A stretch of 64,000 nucleotides of DNA from Acetobacteraceae bacterium (GTDB lineage: Bacteria > Pseudomonadota > Alphaproteobacteria > Acetobacterales > Acetobacteraceae): contig CANJLW010000001.1 in the NCBI GenBank assembly GCA_947475245.1, forward strand, positions 472,025-536,024, written 5' to 3'. Numbering within the stretch: position 1 is the first letter of the stretch; each line of letters opens with the position of its first letter. This document shows positions 59,236 through 64,000 of this stretch, piece by piece. The notes below the pieces were generated by a model. That model did not search any database and was not told the DNA's origin. It saw nothing but the letters and a program-made list of their open reading frames with translations. The position numbers and the translations under genes are program-made.

Positions 59236-61256
59236 TATTTGTAGAACCACTGATAGGGATGCGCGCTCCACGGTGTGCGGCAATGCTGGGATGTGCAGAC
59301 GCGCTCGGGCACGTTCTCCAGCTTCAGATTGACGACGCGCGTGCCCATGTAGTTGGGCGACAGGCCGACCAGGCCGATCGTCCAGACGTTATCGACCGCG
59401 AGCCGCCAGATTTCCTGCGCCGCCTTGGTGCGTTCGTCTTCGTGCATGGAGCTTGCGCCGCGCAGCAGGTCGTACGCCTTCAACATTTCCGCCGATTCAG
59501 GCTTCATGCCCGTTGCGCCGTTGGAGGCATACCATTTCGCGTGTCCCGCGCCGCCCTGGCTCGACATCGGATCGACCGGCAAGGCGGGGCTCGGATACAG
59601 GTAAAGGCTTTCGGAACCGTTGTTGGAGAAGATGCTCATCTGATTGTCGTCGTTGCGCACGCGCGTATAGAACAGGCTGCGCTCCAGCAGCTTGGCGTCG
59701 GCTGCGATGCCGATGGCTTTCCACTGTTGGATGATCATTTCGGCCTGTTGCGGCCAGGTCGGCGTCAGGGTCTGCGCGACGTCGATCTGGATGCGCAGCA
59801 TCTCGCCGTTGTCGGTGCGCAGTCGGAAGCCTTCTCGGTTCTTCTTGGTCAGGCCAATGGAGTCGAGAAGTTCGTTCGCTTTCTTGACGTTCAGTTCCAT
59901 CCAGCGCAGCCGGTAATCCTTGCCGGGGCTTTCCGGAATGATATCCGCGGGGATCGGCGTGCTGATGACGCCAAGGCCGAGCCAGAAGGCGTCGTTGAGC
60001 TGGGAGCGGTCGATGCCGAGGGAGAGCGCGCGACGGAACTCGACCTTCTGGAACCACTTGCGGATTTCAGGATCGGTTTTGTAGGACAGGTTGAAGTAAA
60101 GCTGTGAGTCCGATCCGTTGAACCCCGGATCGAGCCGGACTCGGTAACCGCCGCGTTCCGCGTTTTCCAGGAAGACCGGCAGCTTCGCGAGATCGATGAA
60201 GCGTTCCATATAGTCGAACTCACCGGCGATGGCGCGCAGGTTGATGACTTCCGGGTTCTCCGCCAGGGTCAGCTGTACTTTGTCGATATAGGGCAACTGG
60301 TTACCGGCGGTGTCCACGGCGTAGTAGTATGGGTTACGCTCCAACACCCAGGTCTGCTTGTTGATGGGGGAAGTCATTTTCCAGGCGGCCAGTGTCGGCA
60401 CGTCGATGTTCAGCGACCAATCTGACTTGAACTGGAAATGCTGCACCCAGTTGTTGTAGCCGGCGGCCTTGGCCTCGGCGTTCAATGCTTCGACGGAGCT
60501 GTACTTCGGCAGGAACTTCTTCAGGTAGTGTGCGGGCGCGTAGGGGCCGAGTTCGCGGCTGTCGGATTGCAGGCGCGACTGTCCGCCGCCGACCTGCGTA
60601 TCGCCCGCCAGCATGCGGGGGAACAGGAAATACGGTTCGTCGAAGTCGAAGGCGACGGTGGTTTCGTCGATCTTGATGATGCGACCGGGCTTGCCGTTGA
60701 CCGACAACTCCGGCGCGGGCGTCGGGACAAGGTCCTTGTTCGTGTTCATGTCCTCGGCCCAGAACACGAAATCGTCGGCGGTGAACGGTGACCCGTCCGA
60801 CCACTTCATGCCCTTGCGCAGAAACAGCGTCGTGCGCTTGCCATCCGCGCTCAGCTCATACCCGCGCGCCACGCTCGGCATGATGCCGGTGCCGGCGGCA
60901 TCCCAGAACAGCAGCTTATCCCCGGCGCGGATGCGGTTGCCGTTCTCGCGATCGCCAAGACCCAGGAAGCCGCGACGCCAGGTGCCGCCGTATTTGCCGA
61001 CTTCACGCAGGGGCTTCACGACCATCGGTTCGGACGGCACACGCTTGTCGACCGATGGCAGCAATCCTGCCTTGACCTGTTCGGCGAGTTGCGGTGCCTC
61101 CTTGAACGTTTTTGGCCAGCGCGCGGGATCGCTGATGATCTCCGGCGCTTCCAGCTTTCCGATCAGGCCGGAATCCGCAAAGCCTGGGTTTTGGGCAAGG
61201 GCCGGGCTTAGCCACGTCGCCATCAAGGCGGTTGCTACGATCGCGAGACGTTTCAT
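59235..61256 (-). CDS. ABC-transporter substrate-binding protein (peptide/SBP family 5), copy 1
   Basis: A 673-residue periplasmic binding protein. The signal peptide is KRLAIVATALMATWLSPALA. Matching blocks with copy 2 include GKYGGTWRRGFLG, SADGKRTTLFLRKGMKWSDG, VLERNPYYYAVDTAGNQLPYI and SQHCRTPWSAHPYQWF. It belongs to an operon of permease, two ATPases and two binding proteins, in that transcription order. The ligand could be a peptide, opine or other compound; the family is too broad to say. The ATG follows a GGGGGA ribosome site. Confidence 0.9.
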   Translation of the reverse strand: MKRLAIVATALMATWLSPALAQNPGFADSGLIGKLEAPEIISDPARWPKTFKEAPQLAEQVKAGLLPSVDKRVPSEPMVVKPLREVGKYGGTWRRGFLGLGDRENGNRIRAGDKLLFWDAAGTGIMPSVARGYELSADGKRTTLFLRKGMKWSDGSPFTADDFVFWAEDMNTNKDLVPTPAPELSVNGKPGRIIKIDETTVAFDFDEPYFLFPRMLAGDTQVGGGQSRLQSDSRELGPYAPAHYLKKFLPKYSSVEALNAEAKAAGYNNWVQHFQFKSDWSLNIDVPTLAAWKMTSPINKQTWVLERNPYYYAVDTAGNQLPYIDKVQLTLAENPEVINLRAIAGEFDYMERFIDLAKLPVFLENAERGGYRVRLDPGFNGSDSQLYFNLSYKTDPEIRKWFQKVEFRRALSLGIDRSQLNDAFWLGLGVISTPIPADIIPESPGKDYRLRWMELNVKKANELLDSIGLTKKNREGFRLRTDNGEMLRIQIDVAQTLTPTWPQQAEMIIQQWKAIGIAADAKLLERSLFYTRVRNDDNQMSIFSNNGSESLYLYPSPALPVDPMSSQGGAGHAKWYASNGATGMKPESAEMLKAYDLLRGASSMHEDERTKAAQEIWRLAVDNVWTIGLVGLSPNYMGTRVVNLKLENVPERVCTSQHCRTPWSAHPYQWFYK

Positions 61257-61266
61257 GGTTTCCCCC

Positions 61267-62265
61267 TTACGCAACGCCGGTCAGCGTCAGTTCCTCGGCG
61301 CGATGACACGCGCTCATGTGACCTGTGGTGGTTTCTCGCAGTTTGGGCACTTCGGTGCGGCAAAGATCGACCGCGAACGGACAACGCGGATGGAACGCGC
61401 AGCCGGGCGGCGGATTGGCTGGATCGGCGACCTCGCCCCGTGGTGCCGCGGCCTGATCGCGCAATTCCGGATCGGGTTTGGGCACCGCGGCCAGCAATGC
61501 TTCGGTGTAGGGATGTCTGGGGCGGCTGTACAGCGATCGGGTCGGCGCGATTTCCACGATGCGGCCGACATACATGACCGCGACGCGGTCGCTGACATGG
61601 CGGACCACGCCCAGATCGTGCGCGACGAACAGCATCGACAGGCCCAGGCGATCCTGCAAATCCAACAGCAGGTTGATGATCTGGGCCTGCACCGAAACAT
61701 CGAGCGCGGAGACAGGTTCGTCCGCCACGACCAGTCGCGGATCAAGCGCCAGGGCGCGCGCGATGCCGATGCGCTGGCGTTGACCGCCGCTGAACGCGTG
61801 CGGAAAGCGGGTGCGGGCCGATTGCGGCAGCCCGACCAAATCCAGCAAAGCCCGCACCCGGGCCTCGCGTTCGACCGAACCGACGCCATTGACCGCCAGC
61901 GGTTCGGCAACGATGTCGCCGACCAACATGCGGGGGTTCAACGACGAGTACGGGTCCTGGAAAATCATCTGGATATGCCGCCGCAGCGGGCGCAGCGCGC
62001 GCCGCGACAGCGGGGCCAGATCGACGACGGTGCCGTCTTGCGGAGAGAATCGGATCGCGCCCGACGTTGGCGGCAAGGCCCGCAGGATGCAGCGCGAAAC
62101 CGTGGTCTTGCCGCAGCCGCTTTCGCCGACCAGGGCCAGCGTTTCGCCGCGCTCGATGGAGAAGCTGACATCCTGCACTGCCCGCACGCGACCGATTTCC
62201 CGTTGCAGCAGTCCGCCGCGTATCGGAAAACTCTTGTGCAGGCCTTCGACTTCCAGAACCTTCAT
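61267..62265 (-). CDS. Oligopeptide-type ABC transporter ATP-binding protein (OppF/DppF)
   Basis: A 332-residue ATPase. Walker A is [12 protein letters not shown], the signature region [17 protein letters not shown] and Walker [13 protein letters not shown]. The C-terminal oligopeptide extension [14 protein letters not shown] with clustered cysteines is typical of OppD/F. The ATG at 62265 overlaps the preceding stop in ATGA. It powers the transporter for which the two binding proteins supply ligand. Confidence 0.93.
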   Translation of the reverse strand: MKVLEVEGLHKSFPIRGGLLQREIGRVRAVQDVSFSIERGETLALVGESGCGKTTVSRCILRALPPTSGAIRFSPQDGTVVDLAPLSRRALRPLRRHIQMIFQDPYSSLNPRMLVGDIVAEPLAVNGVGSVEREARVRALLDLVGLPQSARTRFPHAFSGGQRQRIGIARALALDPRLVVADEPVSALDVSVQAQIINLLLDLQDRLGLSMLFVAHDLGVVRHVSDRVAVMYVGRIVEIAPTRSLYSRPRHPYTEALLAAVPKPDPELRDQAAAPRGEVADPANPPPGCAFHPRCPFAVDLCRTEVPKLRETTTGHMSACHRAEELTLTGVA

Positions 62266-63272
62266 GCCGCACCTTCGTTCAGGAAGCACGCGGCGCCGGC
62301 TTCCAGCGGCGGGACGGGCCGCGGCGCGGACTGGTCACAGCGCCCGGCGATGACTTCGGGACAGCGCGGGTGAAAGGCGCATCCGCTGGGGCGTGCGCCG
62401 GGATGGGGAACCGTACCGCCGATGGTTGCGAGCCGATCGCGTGGTTCCGCCCGGATACTCGGCACCGATCGCAGCAGCGCGCGCGTGTAAGGGTGGCGCG
62501 GCCGAGCAAACAGGTCGCGGACGGGGGAGAACTCGGCGATGCGGCCGAGATACATGACGGCGACATCGTCGGCCATTTGCGCGATCACACCCATGTCGTG
62601 GGTAATCAACATCAGCGCGATCCCTTTGTCGCGTTGCAGCCGACGCAGCAACGCAAGGACCTGTGCCTGAGTCGTGACGTCCAACGCCGTCGTCGGTTCG
62701 TCCGCGATCAGGATTTGCGGATCAGCGGCCAGCGCCATCGCGATCCCGACCCGTTGGCGCAACCCGCCGCTGAGTTGGAAGGGATAGGCATCGACGCGGG
62801 ATTCCGGCCGGGGAATGCCGACTTCCCCCAACAGTTCAATCGCGCGATTGCGCGCGTCGGCCTTCGACAGCTCGCGATGCGCCCGAATGGCTTCCACGAT
62901 CTGATTGCCGACGGTGTAGTGAACGCTCAGCGCCGTCATTGGCTCCTGGAAGATCAGGCCGATGCGTCCGCCGCGCACGCCGCGCATGGTCTGGCTGTTG
63001 GGGTCCAGCGCCACCAGATCCTGCTGGCTCGACGTGCCGGGGTCCAACAGCACCTGGCCGCCGGTGACTTTGCCCGCGCGATCGAGGATGCCGAGGATGG
63101 CGCGGGCGGTGACGCTTTTGCCGCATCCGCTTTCGCCGACGACACCCAGCACCCGACCGGCGTGCAGATCGAGGCTGACCCCGTCCAGCGCGCGCAACGT
63201 GCCGCGATCCCCGCCGAATTCGACGGCCAGATCGCGTACCGACAGAACATGCCGGCCCATGGACTCAACCAT
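62262..63272 (-). CDS. Oligopeptide-type ABC transporter ATP-binding protein (OppD/DppD)
   Basis: A 336-residue ATPase with Walker A ([15 protein letters not shown]), the signature [16 protein letters not shown], Walker B ([13 protein letters not shown]) and the late cysteine block [15 protein letters not shown]. It pairs with the OppF-like subunit. The start is at 63272 or 63260; 63272 overlaps the permease end by 8 bp. Confidence 0.93.
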   Translation of the reverse strand: MVESMGRHVLSVRDLAVEFGGDRGTLRALDGVSLDLHAGRVLGVVGESGCGKSVTARAILGILDRAGKVTGGQVLLDPGTSSQQDLVALDPNSQTMRGVRGGRIGLIFQEPMTALSVHYTVGNQIVEAIRAHRELSKADARNRAIELLGEVGIPRPESRVDAYPFQLSGGLRQRVGIAMALAADPQILIADEPTTALDVTTQAQVLALLRRLQRDKGIALMLITHDMGVIAQMADDVAVMYLGRIAEFSPVRDLFARPRHPYTRALLRSVPSIRAEPRDRLATIGGTVPHPGARPSGCAFHPRCPEVIAGRCDQSAPRPVPPLEAGAACFLNEGAA

Positions 63273-64000
63273 AGGGGTCTGCCGCGTCGCGCAGGCCGTC
63301 GCCCAGGAAGTTGAAGGCCAGGATCACCAGGATGACCGGCGCCGCCGCGACCAGCAGCCATGGCGCGCCCGACAATACCTGCACATTTTGCGCGTCCTGC
63401 AACAGAATTCCCCAACTGATCGCCGGCGGCCGCAGCCCGAGGCCGAGGAAGCTGAGCGATGTTTCACTGACGATCATCGCCGGCAGCGCCAGGCTGACCG
63501 CGGCGATGATGTGGCTGAGGAACGACGGCAACATATGGCGCACGATGATGCGCGTTTGCCCGGCCCCGGCCAGTTCGGCGGCGATGACGAAATCCTCCTC
63601 TCGCAAGGCCAGGAAGCGGCCGCGCACGACGCGCGCCAGTTCTGTCCAGCCGACGAGGGAGATGATGATGGTGATGGCGAAATAGACCTGCGTGACGCTC
63701 CAGGTATTGGGCAGCGCGGCCGCAAGGCCCATCCAGAGCGGGATCGTCGGTATCGATCGCACAACCTCGATCACCCGCTGGATGATCGTATCCACCCAGC
63801 CTCCGTACAGCCCCGATATGCCGCCCAGCATGACGCCGAGGAATAGGCTGAGCGTGACGCCGGCAAGGCCGATAAACAGAGAAATCCGCGTTGCCACGAT
63901 CAGGCGGGAATAAACGTCGCGGCCAAGCTGATCGGTGCCCAGCAGGAAGATGCCGTCGACCGGCTGGCCGCCTTCGATCCCGAACAAATGGCGATCCGTC
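63265..64000 (-). CDS. ABC transporter permease (OppC/DppC), 5' end missing
   Basis: A membrane permease whose frame remains open to the right edge (TDRHLFGIEGG reads into the window), so the N-terminus is outside. It shows DQLGRDVYSRLIVATRISLFIG, several membrane helices, the ATPase-contact EAA loop (AAELAGAGQTRIIVRHMLPS) and the closing [14 protein letters not shown]. These are the marks of OppC/DppC. The partner permease (OppB/DppB) should lie just beyond the window. Confidence 0.92.
   Translation of the reverse strand, partial: TDRHLFGIEGGQPVDGIFLLGTDQLGRDVYSRLIVATRISLFIGLAGVTLSLFLGVMLGGISGLYGGWVDTIIQRVIEVVRSIPTIPLWMGLAAALPNTWSVTQVYFAITIIISLVGWTELARVVRGRFLALREEDFVIAAELAGAGQTRIIVRHMLPSFLSHIIAAVSLALPAMIVSETSLSFLGLGLRPPAISWGILLQDAQNVQVLSGAPWLLVAAAPVILVILAFNFLGDGLRDAADPYG

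Noticed and set aside
1-64000. Search for tRNA, rRNA, tmRNA and insertion sequences
   Set aside because: No cloverleaf-like gene, rRNA segment, ssrA or transposase was recognised by eye; a covariance-model scan could still reveal small RNAs.

Overview
This GC-rich window fits a free-living alphaproteobacterium, most likely of the Rhodospirillales/Acetobacteraceae type. Three things support this: the alphaproteobacterial variant of PdxJ (VNLNKIALLRN where E. coli has VNIDHIATLRN), the housekeeping block acpS-rsh-rpoZ ... smpB-dapA-slt, and the twin-transmembrane protein next to etfBA. The assignment rests on recognised families, not on a search. About 68 protein genes were recognised, plus one doubtful short frame. 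No rRNA, tRNA, CRISPR array or complete insertion sequence was found.

Layout. 0-3 kb: the end of a Crp/FNR regulator, a ThDP enzyme and a DedA/YqaA membrane protein. 3-4.5 kb: higBA and a relocated pdxJ. 4.5-8.4 kb: propionyl-CoA synthetase, a short-chain dehydrogenase and a class III CoA-transferase. 8.5-12.2 kb: a radical SAM protein facing an acyl carrier protein-MBOAT-SGNH set that resembles DltC/DltB/DltD without DltA. 12.2-17.4 kb: YqgE, a small secreted protein, an OB-fold/thiolase-like pair, a MetE-like protein and a PEP-CTERM glycine-rich protein. 17.5-18.8 kb: two more toxin-antitoxin pairs. 19.1-25.3 kb: msrA, a heteromeric acyl-CoA dehydrogenase, a HAD phosphatase, a CoA-transferase and a Liv-type binding protein.

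25.4-37.4 kb is the core block: acpS, rsh, rpoZ, folK, a NYN protein, a family 5 uracil-DNA glycosylase, smpB, dapA, slt, a hydrolase and pgpA. Set into it is a nitric-oxide/redox group of truncated globin, an NsrR-like regulator, a glutathione peroxidase and a sulfite-oxidase-fold protein. 37.5-41.2 kb: an N-formylglutamate amidohydrolase, then two thiolase-fold proteins and an OB-fold protein. 41.2-45.5 kb: a cupin-TauD-amidohydrolase-GNAT operon divergent from a PhyH dioxygenase. 45.6-49.7 kb: a SorAB-type sulfite dehydrogenase, then etfB-etfA-hbd. 50-56.3 kb: an MscS channel, an isoleucine-hydroxylase-like dioxygenase, a CoA-transferase and a 2-hydroxyacyl-CoA lyase-like ThDP enzyme. 56.3-57.2 kb: an AT-richer patch with a GIY-YIG protein. 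57.2-64 kb: a peptide-type ABC transporter with two tandem paralogous binding proteins, running off the right edge.

The recurring theme is acyl-CoA chemistry: activation by PrpE and three class III CoA-transferases, oxidation by acyl-CoA dehydrogenases feeding EtfAB, 3-hydroxyacyl-CoA dehydrogenases, and C-C cleavage by thiolase-fold/OB-fold modules and a HACL-like lyase. The least explained modules are the DltA-less ACP/MBOAT/SGNH cassette, the thiolase-fold sets that have lost the usual catalytic cysteine and zinc ligands, and the dioxygenase/CoA-transferase/ThDP-lyase neighbourhood.
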